NCBI GenBank assembly: GCA_022410635.1
Contig: JAJVDF010000780.1
Coordinates: 274,978-338,977, forward strand
From: Tretioscincus oriximinensis
Taxonomy: Eukaryota > Chordata > Lepidosauria > Squamata > Gymnophthalmidae
Length of the DNA: 64,000 nucleotides
Reading direction: 5' to 3'
Shown: positions 32,040-43,985 of the stretch, in pieces
Numbering within the stretch: position 1 is the stretch's first letter
Layout: each line of letters starts with the position of its first letter
Position numbers and translations under genes: made by a program
The notes under the pieces: model-generated
Databases searched by the model: none
Seen by the model: the letters and a program-made list of their open reading frames with translations, nothing else
Told to the model about the DNA's origin: nothing

Positions 32040-32400
32040 GAAATGATCGCTAAAATGGCATCAGAGTATACGTTTCATTAATCTTTTTTCCCCACAGAAG
32101 GCTGTCTAATGGAATAACGAGGCAGGATCAGATTAAGAGTAGCAGAAATCTGGTGCAGGTGGGAGATTATGATAAATTTTGCACTCTTCACCGTTAATAA
32201 GAGAAATCAAAATAGAAAAGGAGGGAAGAAAGAAAGAGAGGAAGAATTCCATTTATAGTATCAGTGAGTATATTTATCTGCTCACAAAGTGACCTTGTGA
32301 TCCATCCATCATTAATTTGATAGCAAAGAACGTGATTGCCACCGTGTGGTTACTGCCAGAAGTTAATGCAAAAATCATTTTCCATAATTGTAATGCGATT
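32040..32400. other. Candidate conserved non-coding segment
   Basis: Repeat-free AT-rich sequence with TAAT-core words (TTTCATTAATC, CATCATTAATTTGATAG, GCGATTAATTC) and no open frame pattern. This is a texture-based suspicion only. Confidence 0.2.
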
Positions 32401-32639
32401 AATTCTGTCTCTATCTTTCTCTCCCTTCCCCCTTATTATGTGGCTTTTGCTAAATGTCTGTTCTGTTTCTCTTGCTTCTCCCAGAAGTACTTGAATGTCT
32501 ACATGCAAAATAACTACTGTCTTTTCCAAAACAGAAGTGCATGAGGACACAATGAGAAGGCATTTTAATACACATATAAGTATGTGCATTCTATCCCTTC
32601 CTAGGAAGGAGGGAGGGAAGAAGGGAGGTAGGTTATGGA

Positions 32640-33045
32640 CCTTTTTCAACATTTTATTAATGTATCTTTTTTAATTTTCTTTATCTTTTGTTATCTGCTC
32701 TGAAATCAATGGTGAAGAACGAGATAAAAATCATTTTAAATAAATAATTAAATAAATACCTCCTTCCTTCCAATCCACCCATCCTCCCTGCAAGGACATA
32801 ATGCAGAGGAAGCTAGGTGTCAAAAACCTGGATGAAGAGGCACTTTTTTAACAGGCGCCTGGTGGGAGGCTGTTCCAGAATCTGGGGCCACAACAGAGGT
32901 TCTCTTATGTGCTCTTGCATCTCTGAAAGGGGAGGGAACTATCAAAAGGCCTGCTCCTTGAGATCTTAGTGCAAAGGCAAGTCTATATGGGAGGTGCTCC
33001 TTCTGATAGCTAGGGTCCAAGCCATTTAGGAATTCCACACGTACA
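32640..33045 (-). pseudogene. L2 LINE C-terminal relic, second subfamily
   Basis: Minus-strand frame 33038-32820 reads LDPSYQKEHLPYRLAFALRS, then GLLIVPSPFRDARAHKRTSV, equivalent to LGPKYLKERLLPYQPARALR and the following block of the young L2. The 3' UTR (ATAACAAAAGATAAAG, AATGTTGAAAAAGGTCC on the minus strand) matches the subfamily at 11412 and 26583. Confidence 0.7.
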
Positions 33046-34080
33046 GCATTATCTACACATCACGGTCTTTCAGAAATCATCCTATATAGTTATTAGGGTT
33101 TTTTCTAATTAATCATTCATCTGGTACATCAGCTGTAAAACCTGAAATCTTATCCATTTGTATAACACCCTGCTGTGACAANCACAACACAAATTCAAGA
33201 GAATTATTGACACTGTCTGGATGCAGCCATAGATTGAATTTGAGTAAATGGGGATCTGGATGCAAGGGTTACGTGTCTAATCTGCACCACAGGACACGTT
33301 AGGAACCTGTTTCCTAACCTGTCTAATGCATGTGCACATGGCTGCTGCTAATCCAGACCAAGCAAGTCCAGATTTCTGGCCCAGCCCAAGGAAATCCAGA
33401 TAGTTAGTGGCATAAAGCATCTTACTTTAACAGACTTTATGAAGGAGTAAAAAAAGTGGTATTTTCTTCTACTAATCTGTTCAGGTTTCCTTTAGTATAT
33501 CTGGTTGGTGGATAAAGTAGCTAGAGAGACCACTACGATAGACCAAGAAAAGAGGTTATGACTACAAAAAGCTGCTAATGCAATTTGCTGAACATATCTT
33601 TGAACTTGGGCTTTCTGAAGAAAAGACAATGGTTGCAATTCAAGGAATGCTTACCTCAAGGCACAGAGAAATGAATTTGGCACACAGAAATGAATTTGGT
33701 CTGTTCCTTTGTGAGTTTTTCCATCATGCCATGAGACTCTACAAAGGACAAAGATAAATATAACCAGTCACCTTCAAATCATATAACTTTCAGCACTGCA
33801 TTGCCATGGCAACAAATGCTCTAACATGATCTTAATCTGCTTATGAATTCTATCTTGGAGATGAACAAAATTATCCCTAAGAGAAAGAAAAGGCAATGTT
33901 TATTATGTCAGGAGAAGATGGTGAGAATATTCTGATGGAAGTGTTACTTATNTATTCCAGGTCTCTGGTGTCAGCAGCCTGTCCAGTCAAGAGAAGTCCT
34001 AGATGTAAAGGGGGAAAAAACAGGAACAAAATAAACTAAATGTCTAAGGTCTTGCTTGAATTGCAGCCATAAAAGCAATA
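33046..34080. other. No recognised feature
   Basis: 33285-33410 shares words with 3870-3960 (CTAATCCAGA, TCCAGAT) and may be an old dispersed repeat; otherwise nothing. Confidence 0.35.
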
Positions 34081-34082
34081 AT

Positions 34083-34449
34083 GGCTGCGTGTACACAATG
34101 TTTTTCTACCTCAGTCGTTGTGCAATCAGGAAGGCTCGGGCACAAGTGCTAAGCACTTTTCAGTAGTCGACCTGCAATAAACTATTGCTCAGATATTCAG
34201 GCATTGTTCCGGAGAACCCTTGTACTTTCATGACCATATGCGTTTGCACAAATTAGACGTGAGATGTTAAAACAATCGAGAATGCACCAGTTGTTTCTAT
34301 TGGCTGTTGCAAATAAAATAAAAAAGGTCTTGGACTGCACTGTGACGAGATCAATGAGTGATGTTACAGAACTGGGGCATGGACAGGCGATTGCTATATT
34401 CCAGATTATAGCACTGTAGCAGTTTTTAGATCATTGTGTGCACCTAGCC
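34083..34449. mobile_element. MITE-like repeat with GTGTACACAATG ends, copy 1
   Basis: Ends GGCTGCGTGTACACAATG and CATTGTGTGCACCTAGCC are imperfect inverted repeats. The interior (GGAAGGCTCGGGCACAAGTG, GATATTCAGGCATTGTTCCG, CAAATTAGACGTGAGATGTT, GATGTTACAGAACTGGG) is colinear with 49311-49700 for its full length. No coding potential. Confidence 0.7.
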
Positions 34450-34514
34450 TTTATTGCAGGGGTGTGTCAATCATTTGTATCCATACACATAAAAAGCAGC
34501 TCTAAAGCAACTTG

Positions 34515-34605
34515 GAAATGGGTCAGGCCTGCCAATGACAGANTCCTATTCCAAGATGTACCCCAAAATAAAACCTAGTACATAAGGATCCCAAGGACCT
34601 GGTCA
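34515..34605 (+). mobile_element. Harbinger-like MITE end fragment
   Basis: GGCCTGCCAATGACAG, CTATTCCAAGATGTACCCC and AAAATAAAACCTAG correspond to the right half of the foldback MITE (compare 27790-27855). Confidence 0.45.
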
Positions 34606-34609
34606 CGAG

Positions 34610-35060
34610 TATGCTTTTAAACCATTTTCAGTCCTGAAAACCAGAATTTTATTTTCTAACTCAGTCATTCTTCAGGACTGAAGAATTAGTTCAAACAAGG
34701 AGGTTATGAATGCAGTGGATGGCTGGAACAAGCTCTTGGGTTTTTCAGATAATTACGCATGACTCTGAACCTCTCCCAGGGTATATTTAGTCCTTCCTCC
34801 CAAATGCTGCTGAATAAATTGCTGTCAATGCCACATTTCTTTGCCTCATACCCTTGCAAGTTTTTGCCAGACCTATCTACACTGCACAGCCTTTTCACCA
34901 TCACCGGGTCAACAGTTGGTTCTCCTAGTAAATCAGTAATCTAGATCATCAGCTTTAAAATCTACATTCTGCCATTTTATACAACAACCCAGTGAGGGAA
35001 ATGCAACAGAAATCAGACTTCCAAACTAGTTAACGATCTGTTCCGGATACTGCCTAAATC
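34610..35060. repeat. Dispersed repeat of unknown class
   Basis: GTCCTTCCTCCCAAATGCTG, then ACATTCTGCCATTTTATAC, CAGTGAGGGAAATGCAACAG and AATCAGACTT are colinear with 47098-47385. Likely the same old element family as 30670-30985. Confidence 0.45.
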
Positions 35061-35990
35061 AGGAAAAAAATGGTTTTTGCAGGTTTAGTCCAGTTCTTCA
35101 GGATTGAAGATGAATAAAAAGNATGTGTCGGAACAGCACCTTACAAGGAAATCCTACCAGCCTCTGAAGTTGCCAGATATGGGGCCTGGGATAGTCTGTA
35201 CAAGTACAGCAGGGCCATGTTTTAGAACATAATACAGAATGCTTCTTGGTGCAGAAAGAGCTGAAATCTTCTAACAGCTCATAATAGCAGATGCTACCAA
35301 TGAGTGGGTGAAAAAATAATTATTTTCCCAGTTCTAGCTTGTCAACCTGTTTTACAGAGTGACCCATGATTTTAAACGGCTGGANATATAAGATTACCCA
35401 CACCAGCTCTGGTGAGAATAAAATACTCTGAGAAATAACTGAAGATGTACAATTTTTTTTCACCATGTGGTTTTGATTTCATCTCAGAAATGATGCCGCA
35501 AATAGTGAAATTCATCTGGAGCAAAATTGTGCCTGTGTGAATTATATGCATGTCAAAAAATCAGTGTATGGGAACATCTGCCTATGTGTTTATAAATATT
35601 GGATTTGTGTAAATAGATACCAATGGGCTATCAGACACAAGGAAATACTAAGAAACTGACAGATTTAGAAGGAAAAAGATATCCTAGAAAGCTCACAGAT
35701 GACTAATCACAGAGATTATGTAGTGTGTGGAGTTTTATAAAGATTTCCTTCAATACTAACAAACAGGAATTGCATCATTTTGCTAAGCTTTGAAATCCAT
35801 TATAATTATTTTGTTTCTCTCTGTGGATATGAAGAGCTGGAGAAGTGCTAAAAGCAATGTTTTCCTCTGCATAGGGAACTCTTCACTTTGATTTTACTTA
35901 TACCATATCCTTTTTAAATCAATACCCATCTCAAAATAAACTTCAGCAGTAAAACAACCATTTCTAATCCCAATATCAGAAGAAAGCATG
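35061..35990. other. Mostly unannotated
   Basis: 35225-35360 may be a diverged minus-strand CR1-like remnant (AGTGGGTGAAAAAATAATTA). Nothing else recognised. Confidence 0.3.
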
Positions 35991-35994
35991 ATAA

Positions 35995-36310
35995 TGAATA
36001 TTAATGGTGCATCACAAAGGAGATGGTCTCTCTCATCTGAGAATTGTGTTTTGAGGCCCTCTGTCAGACGTGAGGAGGGATGGGTGCCTTCGAGTAGCCT
36101 GTAATCCAGCCAACNCAGCTATTTGAAAGCAAGAACTGCAAGAAATTGAAACTGATTGCAACTAAATAAATGAGAACCACCACAGCCTCANGGGGAAGAT
36201 AGAATGTAAGCCTTCGGGTGAAAAATAACTTTGTAAGCTCTTTGAGTCCCTTTGGGTGAGAAAAGTGCAGTATAAAAATCCCGTTCTGCTTCAGCTTCTC
36301 CTTCTTAACA
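35995..36310 (+). mobile_element. tRNA-headed SINE, type A
   Basis: Head with AAGGAGATGGTCTCTCTCAT, a degenerate B box (TTTTGAGGCCC), body TAGCCTGTAATCCAGCCAAC, ACCACCACAGCCTC, GTAAGCCTTCGGGTGAAAAA and the tail TGAGTCCCTTTGGGTGAGAA, ending in CTTCAGCTTCTCCTTCTT. Confidence 0.75.
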
Positions 36311-37490
36311 AACTGGTTGAACTACCATTTAAAAAGAACATTAAAAGTGAGTTTGAACTCGGTGATGAAAAAGTTGTTACAGATGACAGTAAACAATTGG
36401 CAGACCATTCTACAACGACCAAGAAGGCCCTGTGTCAGGCATTTTGCTATAGGTGGGGAACAGCTCAAAATTGAAACTAATAATGATAATTTTAAAAAAT
36501 GAATTGAGTTAAATTCCAACTTCCATGAAATTTTAACCTAACACTTTCAACAGAAGGAATAAAGAAGCCATGTTTTAAAATATTTTAAGAACACTATATA
36601 TAATGTATATACATAGGCTGTGTTCCAGCATATACTTTTCATCCACCTTTATTCCAGAAAAATTGGATTAAAGTAGGAAGAAAACTTCTTTTCCTGCTTT
36701 AATCCAGGTCTTCAAGACCAAAGACAGATTAAAGGCACATGTTGGAAGACACCCATAGTGTTATATTGCACTAGTTGATAAGCCTATTACAAACAATGCA
36801 ACGGTCTATAGCATTCTGCAGCACAGAATATTCCTCACACATGTATACTAAACTATGTGCCCCTTCTTTACAGAGGTGGTTTGCTGAGATTCCCTCACAA
36901 GGCCAGCGTTAGGGTTTCTCTTCTTCTTTTCCCCACCAACATTTTTTCAGTACGCTGGACAGCTCCTGTGATGATNGAGAACTGTGAAATACTGTACATA
37001 TAGTAAGTTTATATTATATTANATTGTAATGTATTGTCGTGATCTACCACAAAACATTTTAGTGAGGTGCAAGATATAAATTCTTAAACAACTAAATTTT
37101 CACACACCATGACTCAGCACTCCCTTCATTCCACATGCTTATAGTGCTTCCTGGCCTTTATGCATTATTTGCATTTCTGGGAATTCACAGCATTCTGATT
37201 CTGAATTTCAAGACCTACACACCAGAGCTCAATTTTTGCCCCTTTGCAGATTAGGCTAGAATGTGTGGATTGGCATCTTTGTGTTNCTAACCTGCTTGCC
37301 TTCATAGGTAGCTGAACATAACACCAATCAGACAATACACAATCCTAAGGCTCTTTTTATATATATTTGTCTTAGAACACTTTAGTTAATATGGATTTGC
37401 TTTATGTGTGTTAGCTACAGTCATACACATTTGTATTAAGCAGCTTGATTCACATTAGAAGTGAAACAATGAACATTGTTATGCATAGTA
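36311..37490. other. No recognised feature
   Basis: AT-rich DNA with no repeat or exon I can identify. Confidence 0.35.
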
Positions 37491-37493
37491 TCA

Positions 37494-37540
37494 TAGTCCA
37501 GCAAAGGAGCTAGCAGCACTTTGAGACTAACTTGAGAAAA
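37494..37540. mobile_element. Palindromic-element arm running into a gap
   Basis: AGTCCAGCAAAGGAGCTAGC followed by AGCACTTTGAGACTAACTTG; the rest is lost in the N run. Repeats often cause such gaps. Confidence 0.7.
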
Positions 37541-37760
37541 NNNNNNNNNNNNNNNNNNNNNNNNNNNNNNNNNNNNNNNNNNNNNNNNNNNNNNNNNNNN
37601 NNNNNNNNNNNNNNNNNNNNNNNNNNNNNNNNNNNNNNNNNNNNNNNNNNNNNNNNNNNNNNNNNNNNNNNNNNNNNNNNNNNNNNNNNNNNNNNNNNNN
37701 NNNNNNNNNNNNNNNNNNNNNNNNNNNNNNNNNNNNNNNNNNNNNNNNNNNNNNNNNNNN
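37541..37760. other. Assembly gap (220 N)
   Basis: A run of 220 N between a palindromic-element arm and a CR1-like 3' end. Confidence 0.99.
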
Positions 37761-38085
37761 CACAGAGGTCCACCAATTGCACCTGGGCAGTTTGGAACAA
37801 AAAAAGGCAGAATCTTCAACTGTTCTCAACGCCCTGCAAAAGGCATTTCAAAAGTACAGCCTATTGCTTCATCTCGAAGGCAGCATCAAAACATCTATCC
37901 TAGTAGCCGTTTATACCCTTGGTGTCCATGAACTTGTCTAATCCTCTCTTAAAGCTATCCAGGCTGTTGACTACCACTACCTCTTCTGGAAATAAATTCC
38001 AAAGGCCCAATGACCCTCTGGATGACCATCTCCTCTCAAATGTCATCTTTCAAGGCTGAAGNNACCCAGACGTTATGCTATGTCT
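37761..38085 (-). mobile_element. CR1-like LINE 3' region
   Basis: CACAGAGGTCCACCAATTGC, then CTTGGTGTCCATGAACTTGT, AGCTATCCAGGCTGTTGACT and GGAAATAAATTCC; colinear with the reverse complement of 28380-28730. Its tail end is inside the gap. Confidence 0.75.
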
Positions 38086-38327
38086 ATTTTATTTCTGCAC
38101 TTGTCTTTGAGGAGACCTCCAACAATACTTNCAAATGTGACCTGGAAGTTCTGGACTGTCAAGGCTAGCTCCAAATTTGCAACAAAGGCTCTTCTGTCCT
38201 AAGGTGCTGCAACAACATCATTTCATCTTCACTGCACAGACTTGCGCAACATGCAAATGCACTGCTGCTTATGTTTTTTAGAGGCATTATTATACATGTA
38301 GGACAGATTAATNTGTTCTACCAGGAG

Positions 38328-38412
38328 TCTGTTTTAAGGAGTTGTTTTCTGCCCATGGATTAGCATTATTCCTGTGGAAGCAATGCAGAATAGTGGGCTC
38401 CTTAAAACAGAT
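38328..38412. repeat. Small inverted repeat
   Basis: GTCTGTTTTAAGGAG and CTCCTTAAAACAGA are mirror images 55 bp apart. The interior TGGATTAGCATTATTCC resembles 45985-46003, hinting at an old foldback family. Confidence 0.5.
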
Positions 38413-38489
38413 TACTAAGCCTGTGAAAACAGGGTCTCAGAATGGACAAAGTCTTATATTACCTTACATGCAGTAAGTTACCTTCTCGG

Positions 38490-38700
38490 TCAGTCATCAT
38501 CACTGTACTCTTGTAGAAGATCTCTGAAGAACACCTTTTCAACCTGGCCCTTGGTTGAAGAAATGTCATTTTCCTTCCCACCTTCAGATACTGTTTTAAT
38601 AAGGCAATTTTGTATTTTTGTATTTATTGTTGGTCACCCTGAAACCTTTGGGGGATAAGGCAGGGTACAAATAAACAAACAAACAAACAAACAACAAACA
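38490..38700 (+). mobile_element. L2 LINE 3' end
   Basis: TCATCATCACTGTACTCTTG, GAAGATCTCTGAAGAACACC, CCTTGGTTGAAGAAATGTC, then GGTCACCCTGAAACCTTTGG and GGCAGGGTACAAATAAAC with an (AAAC)n tail at 38668-38700: the L2 C-terminal codons plus 3' UTR and tail. Confidence 0.75.
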
Positions 38701-38859
38701 GGAATTGCTAGTGATCCTCAGACTGAAACCCACAACCAAGTTGCTAAGTTTCCTTCTGCTCCTGTTTCCAGTATTCTACCATCTGGACCAGATGAGCCCC
38801 GAGGCTTATGCCATTAAGGACAATAAAGTCAAGGCTTTCTCATTTCAATGCTTCAATAA

Positions 38860-39390
38860 GGCATAAACCAATTAGATAACTGATATATACACTATAATTT
38901 TGAGTGCAGAAAATTAATGTAATTNTGTGACAGGATGATTATAAATGCAGATGACGAGTATAAATCTTTGACAAATATTGGCAAAGATAAGTTTCAATTA
39001 GGTTTTCACCATCATCCATCTTGTTCTACAAGAACAATGAGGCTTCCAAAAAACTTGCGCTAGCTGCTCATGTGTCTCTGTGCCACAATTCGGTAATGGG
39101 GAAAATCCAAATACTACGCATGTTCTGACGAAGATTTCACAGCTCCAATAAACATTTTAAAAATGAAGTGTTGGGTAAGAAAAACTACAATGCCACTCTC
39201 TTCTGACTTTGAATAACAGATTTGGCCTGAACTTAATAAAAGCAAGCATCAGTCACCTGTCATACAAATCCACTGTAACAATTTATACTGTGAAAGCACT
39301 CTAATTAATTTGCAGTTGCTCTTTTTTCCCTTTGTGTCTAAATTAACTATGTTATTTGTCTGCATTGTACTGTTCGTTTTGCAGTACGTT
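38860..39390. other. Candidate conserved non-coding segment
   Basis: Repeat-free stretch with homeodomain-type words (GAAAATTAATGTAATT, CTCTAATTAATTTGC) and no coding pattern. Texture-based suspicion only. Confidence 0.2.
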
Positions 39391-39671
39391 TTACCTCTTA
39401 GGTGATTTCTGCATATTAGGTAGCACGGGTCAGGGAAGGGCTGGGAGCCTTCCTTCCCCTCACTGGTCTAGGACAAGGTAGGCCTCGCCACTCCTAGTAC
39501 ACTCNTCTGCACAGGATGAGCATAGACCAAAAATGGAATCCTAGTTCAGTTTACCGGCAAACATCAAAGCTGAAGTCTACTGATACATTAGGAAACCAGT
39601 TANTCACTTCTTACTCTGAGTTAGTCAGTAAGTACCTGAACTTGAATCAAAGTTGAAATGATTAGAACACT

Positions 39672-39810
39672 TGGAACATAAGAGTAGCCCTCCTGAAATG
39701 GANCAGTTACAACCTGGGCAGTCTCAAGCAGAAGNNGGCAAAATCTTCACTTGTTCTCAACTCCCTGTNAATGNTATTTCAGGAATATTGCCTGTNCTTT
39801 AAGCACCAAC
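39672..39810 (-). mobile_element. CR1-like LINE 3' end, degraded
   Basis: TGGAACATAAGAGTAGCCCT, then AACCTGGGCAGTCTCAAGCA and CTGTNAATGNTATTTCAGGA. Several Ns fall inside it. Confidence 0.6.
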
Positions 39811-41800
39811 CTTCTCACTATGTTGCTGGGTACCACCAAATGCAATTCAACTCNTGGTGAGTCCATGGATGCCTCCAAAGAATTTTCTCAAGAAATACAA
39901 AAATGGTATGCTGCTACCTTCTGCTTCTTTGACAGTCCACAGATCAAGCCTTCAACTGTGTGACTTTTCAGAAAGACATTTGACCACTGTCTAATGGTTA
40001 TATATCATATCCCAAGTCTGGATTAACCACCACATTCCACTGTACTTCATTCTTTACATTTTTACTTCTAGCTCACNTTTTGAGAAAAAGATTTCCACCA
40101 AGCAGTTTCTTGAAAAAGCCAAGCAAGTATTGTAAATGTAACCCCATGTTGTGTTGCAAAGTCCTTTAGTTCACAGAGCTGCTCTAAGCAGAAACAGGTG
40201 AAGAATCGTGAACTCTCTTTTTGATTCACAGGGGACAAAAATAACTATAAAAATAAGCTCACTTTCCTGGTTTCCAAATAACCCACGTCAGCACTGTAAA
40301 GAGAGAACAGAGAAAGAAACTTCCCTCTGCCCCCTCACCTCTCCTTTGCCTCTTTCCACCTTTAGAAATATCCCGTTGCCTTGTCACAATTAAAGATCCC
40401 TGGAGTAGAATTGCACCATTAGTAGAATTTCTAATGTAAGAATTCCTCCCATTTCATTTTACATTTGCCACCAGGAAAACAACATCAGAACAGTTTCTCT
40501 GCAGTAATGATCTTTTAACACTTTATTGCTGTGAGTTCAGCCCAGCAATAGATATAAATAGTGCATTCTTACTTCCATTTGCTTCTCCTATCTCTAACCA
40601 TTTACTTCCTACTGCTTGACTCTGGCTGCATCCCCACAGCAGATACTTACCCGAATGGGAGTGACATTCGAGTATCTCCATCACATTGGATCACGCCTTG
40701 CAAGCAATCAGCTCGCAGGAAAGCGTTGGTGCTCCATGGTTTCTATTCTCTGGGCAAAAGCAATCGCAGCGTGGAGCTGCGCAGCCAGCAACTCCCATGA
40801 CCGCATGTGGGTGCACGGCCCAAAGGACTTCCGCAACCATGGTGAGCAGGCAGATGAATTCCCACAGGAAACCAGCAGCCAATCACACACAGGTGCACAC
40901 TGTAGCTGGCAGGACCCATGTGAGTGGGAAGAGAGCATCCCAACTGTTGTCAAGATGGTACTAGGCTCATCACAGAGCTTTCTGCACAAAAGTGTGGGCA
41001 GTGGGGCAACTGGGTGTAGCCAGCTATGCCCTTAAAATGCATAGCTGTGTATGTGTGGAGGCAACCTATATCTGGTGTGAACAGCTTTTAAATAATTCAC
41101 TTTACATTTGCCAGCTTGTCAATTTATAACATTGTCATTCCCACTTCAGTACAGTTGCTTTTTCTTTCCCCTCTTGCTGCACAAATTGCTTACCTGAAAG
41201 GAAGCAGAAAACCCAAACACAGCAATGCTTTTGTAACCAGATTATCCCAGTGTAGTTAGGACATATGCTGTAGTGTGAGCGAGATCTCCAAGAAACTGTG
41301 GTGATTTGCAGGGGATCCCAGGGGCGAGGAGGGGGGGAGGCAATCAGAATATATAGCCAGAAGGTCAGATTTGCAGCACATGTTGCAGTGTTTTCAGAAT
41401 CAAGAGTGAAATTTGCATTTGAAAGTTCTTGTCTCCTGTTGGATAGCTCTGAATTTTCTCTCCTTTTCATTGCATCTCATTGCAATTGGTCTGAAGGACC
41501 TCACACCTGCTTAGATTGCTTTATAGGCTTTCATATGTTAATATAGAAACGAGTCATTTTATTTTCCTTTTAGTTTTGATTTCTGTAAATGGGGTGCATT
41601 ATCCAATGCTGTGTATGACTTTTCATATATATAATCTTTCTTTTGAACTTTTTATTTGTATTATTTTAATTATTTGTTTAAAAATATATCAGTCACTTTA
41701 TGTACTTACCACACTAAATCTGTATGGGAAGTCTAGATTTGCTTGATCTAGATTAGCAGCAACAGTGTGCATTTGCCATTAAGTAGGTTGAGCAAAGAGT
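39811..41800. other. No recognised family; GC-richer block at 40620-41060
   Basis: 40620-41060 is richer in G+C than its surroundings, with overlapping open frames on both strands. CTGGCTGCATCCCCACAGCA and CTTAAAATGCATAGCTGTGT at its edges hint at a MITE-type insertion. None of the frames resembles a known protein. Confidence 0.35.
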
Positions 41801-41811
41801 TCCCACATTAA

Positions 41812-41935
41812 AAAGTGGGATAGAATATTGCACCTTTAATGGGGAATGAAAAAGTAATTTCCCCTCCAAGTGCAGCAGGAATTATAAGCTGCACTTGGTG
41901 AAAAGGCCTTAAAAGGTGCAAAACTCACATCCATT
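41812..41935. mobile_element. Small palindromic MITE, copy 1
   Basis: Inverted edges ATTGCACCTTTAATGG and CCTTAAAAGGTGCAAAAC, interior CTCCAAGTGCAGCAGGAATT and GCTGCACTTGGTGAAAA. The interior matches 60880-60910 (TGTGCAGCAGGCATTAGAAG, AACTTGGTGAAAA). Confidence 0.45.
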
Positions 41936-41949
41936 TTTAATGCAAGTAT

Positions 41950-42084
41950 TCTAGTTTTACTACTCCTCTGAATAGCAAATGGAGTAGGAATCCAGGGCAG
42001 AGTATTCTCAGTTGCTGACCCCAGACTGTGTCATAGATTCCCCCTCGAGGTGCATCAGCCACCATCACTGTATTTTTTTAGAAG
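41950..42084 (+). mobile_element. Old L2 3' end, part 1 of 3
   Basis: AGCAAATGGAGTAGGAATCC, AGAGTATTCTCAGTTGCTG and CCCCCTCGAGGTGCATCAGC match the young L2 at 45450-45545 (CAGTGGAGTGGGAACCC, TTCTCAGTGATTACCCC, CCCCTCGAGGTGAGTC). It continues at 42970-43004 and 45746-45866. Confidence 0.75.
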
Positions 42085-42969
42085 ATAAACAAAATAGGTA
42101 CGCTGTGTTATCCAAAAGAAGAGAACTTTATACTAAAATGATTTACAGGTGGTACAGAACTCTGATACAAATCACTAGAATGAACAGATCAAACCTAATG
42201 CAATGTTGGAGAGGATGTAACAATCTATCTTATTACCTACATTTGTGGTGGCATTATGAGAGAGCCCAGGAGTCTGAAGCAAAAATAGAAACAGAAGTAA
42301 GCAAAGTGTACACCAACATGCCATCAAGATCTCCAAGAACCTATATATTGCAGGACTTGCGTTCCTATAATCTAAGCAAAAATCAGGAACAAATGCTTCA
42401 TAACCTCTTGTATGCAGCAAAGAAAGTTACTGCAAGAAAATGGACATCTTTGGAAAATCTACAAATTGAAAACTAACACAAAATGCTCTGGGAGATATTA
42501 ATTAATGACACAATAACGTAATACAAGAAAAGAATAAGTGGCAGTGTAGAAAATCTGATAACAAGTATATAGTCACCTTTATTCGCAAACAACAAAATAA
42601 TAAGACAACTAAATTTTCCAGGCAAGCTAATAATTGAAAGTTAGATATAAGGTACGGGAAAGTTAGAGGAGAAGAGGATGGAAGGGTAGCGGGCAGGAAG
42701 CGAAGGATATAAGTGGATAGTAAGAAAACAGATAACTAAAGAAGTATCAAGTAGTAAGTTAATATGGCATTCAAATTTAACAAATCATTATAGTATTAGA
42801 ATGCTATATGCAAAAGGTGAAACCATAAAACATCTTACTTATCAAAGTCCTATATAATTTTGAAAATAATTATGTATTGAATAATATACGCCTTTGTTTT
42901 TTTCAAAATGTATCTTACTATCATTTAATAAAGCATAACATTGCAAAAGAAAAAAGAAAGAAAGAAAAG
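42085..42969 (+). pseudogene. L1 LINE C-terminal fragment inserted in an L2
   Basis: Frame 42093-42476 carries RELYTKMIYRWYRTLIQITR, then CWRGCNNLSYYLHLWWH and a final helical part ending LENLQIEN before a stop at 42474. The K-M-I-Y-R-W-Y and C-W-x-G-C...H-L-W-W pattern is the post-RT zinc-knuckle region of L1 ORF2. About 490 bp of AT-rich 3' UTR follows, ending in AAAAAAGAAAGAAAGAAAAG. The old L2 resumes immediately after it. 5' truncated; RT absent. Confidence 0.8.
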
Positions 42970-43004
42970 CAGACCCTTGGTGGTTGAAGAAATGCCATTT
43001 TCCT
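42970..43004 (+). mobile_element. Old L2 3' end, part 2 of 3
   Basis: ACCCTTGGTGGTTGAAGAAA and TGCCATTTTCCT is the L2 segment that follows part 1, left stranded between the L1 and the young L2. Confidence 0.7.
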
Positions 43005-43985
43005 CCACAAATCATCCATCTCTCACCAGGCGGCCAATTCGCTCTGCTTCTGGATTTGAGGGACTGTTCCTGTTGTTGGGCAAAAGAGATAGAATAGGGA
43101 TGCTGCTGGTGTACCGGTCACCCCGCTGCCCAGCAGCATCCCTAGCTGAGTTGGCAGAGGTGGTCTCTGATGTGGTGTTGGAGGCTCCTAACACCGTGGT
43201 GCTGGAGGACTTCAACATCCATGCAGAGGCTATCCTCACTGGTCCTGCTCAGCTCTTCATGGCCTCCATGACAACCATGGGGTTATCTCAATGTGTTACT
43301 GGCCCAACTCACAAAGCAGGACATACCCTTGATCTGGTTTTTTCCACAGAGCGAACTGGTGATGATCCGTTGATAGGAGGGCTCCCGGTAAGCCAGTTGT
43401 CATGGATGGATCACTCCCTGGTGAGATTTGGACTTGCAGTGACTGCTTTCCCCTGCAAGGATGAGAGACCCATTCAGATGGTCCACCCCCGGAGACTTAT
43501 GGATTCTGGGCGATTCCTGAATGCTCTGGGGGATTTCCCGGTTGGCATGGATGGCACTCCTGTCGAGGCTCTGGTCTCTCTCTGGAATCGGGAGTTGACC
43601 CGGGCTATCGACACGATCGCTCCCAAGTGCCCTCGGCATATCTGTGGAGTCCTTAGAGCACCCTGGTATTCTGGGGAGTTAAGGATGATGAAACAGAAAG
43701 GCCGACGGCTGGAGCGCAGGTGGTGCAAATCCGAACAAGAGTCTGAACGAAGACGGGTTAGAGCACATTATCGTGCCTACCAGGTGGCGGTGGTGGCAGT
43801 GAAAAGGAATTATTTCTCTGTTACCAGTGCATCCTCAAGTAGCCGTCCAGCAGAGCTCTTTCGGGTGGTGAATGGCCTGATAAGCTCTAGCCCAGGACAT
43901 CAAGGGCAAAGGCCATCCAATAGCTGCTGTGACAAATTTGCAAGGCACTCAGATTCGTGTGAGATTAGATGCCACACTTGTGAAT
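43005..43985 (+). pseudogene. Young L2 LINE: endonuclease region
   Basis: Encodes the C-terminal two thirds of an APE-type endonuclease, which nicks the target DNA to prime reverse transcription. Visible motifs are LLVYRSPRCPAASLAEL, VVLEDFNIHAE (the usual G-D-F-N-x-H box, with G replaced by E), AGHTLDLVF and SWMDHSLVRF. The catalytic N-x-E motif at the N terminus is missing because the copy is 5' truncated near 43005, where it joins an older L2. The frame is lost by a shift between about 43925 and 43985, just before the RT frame starts. Confidence 0.88.

Noticed and set aside
37436..37903. Open frames spanning the N run
   Set aside because: Almost all residues are unknown; the frames exist only because Ns carry no stops.
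40620..41060. GC-richer block with overlapping open frames as a host exon or CpG island
   Set aside because: No splice-site arrangement, no recognisable protein similarity and too few CpGs; more like an old repeat.
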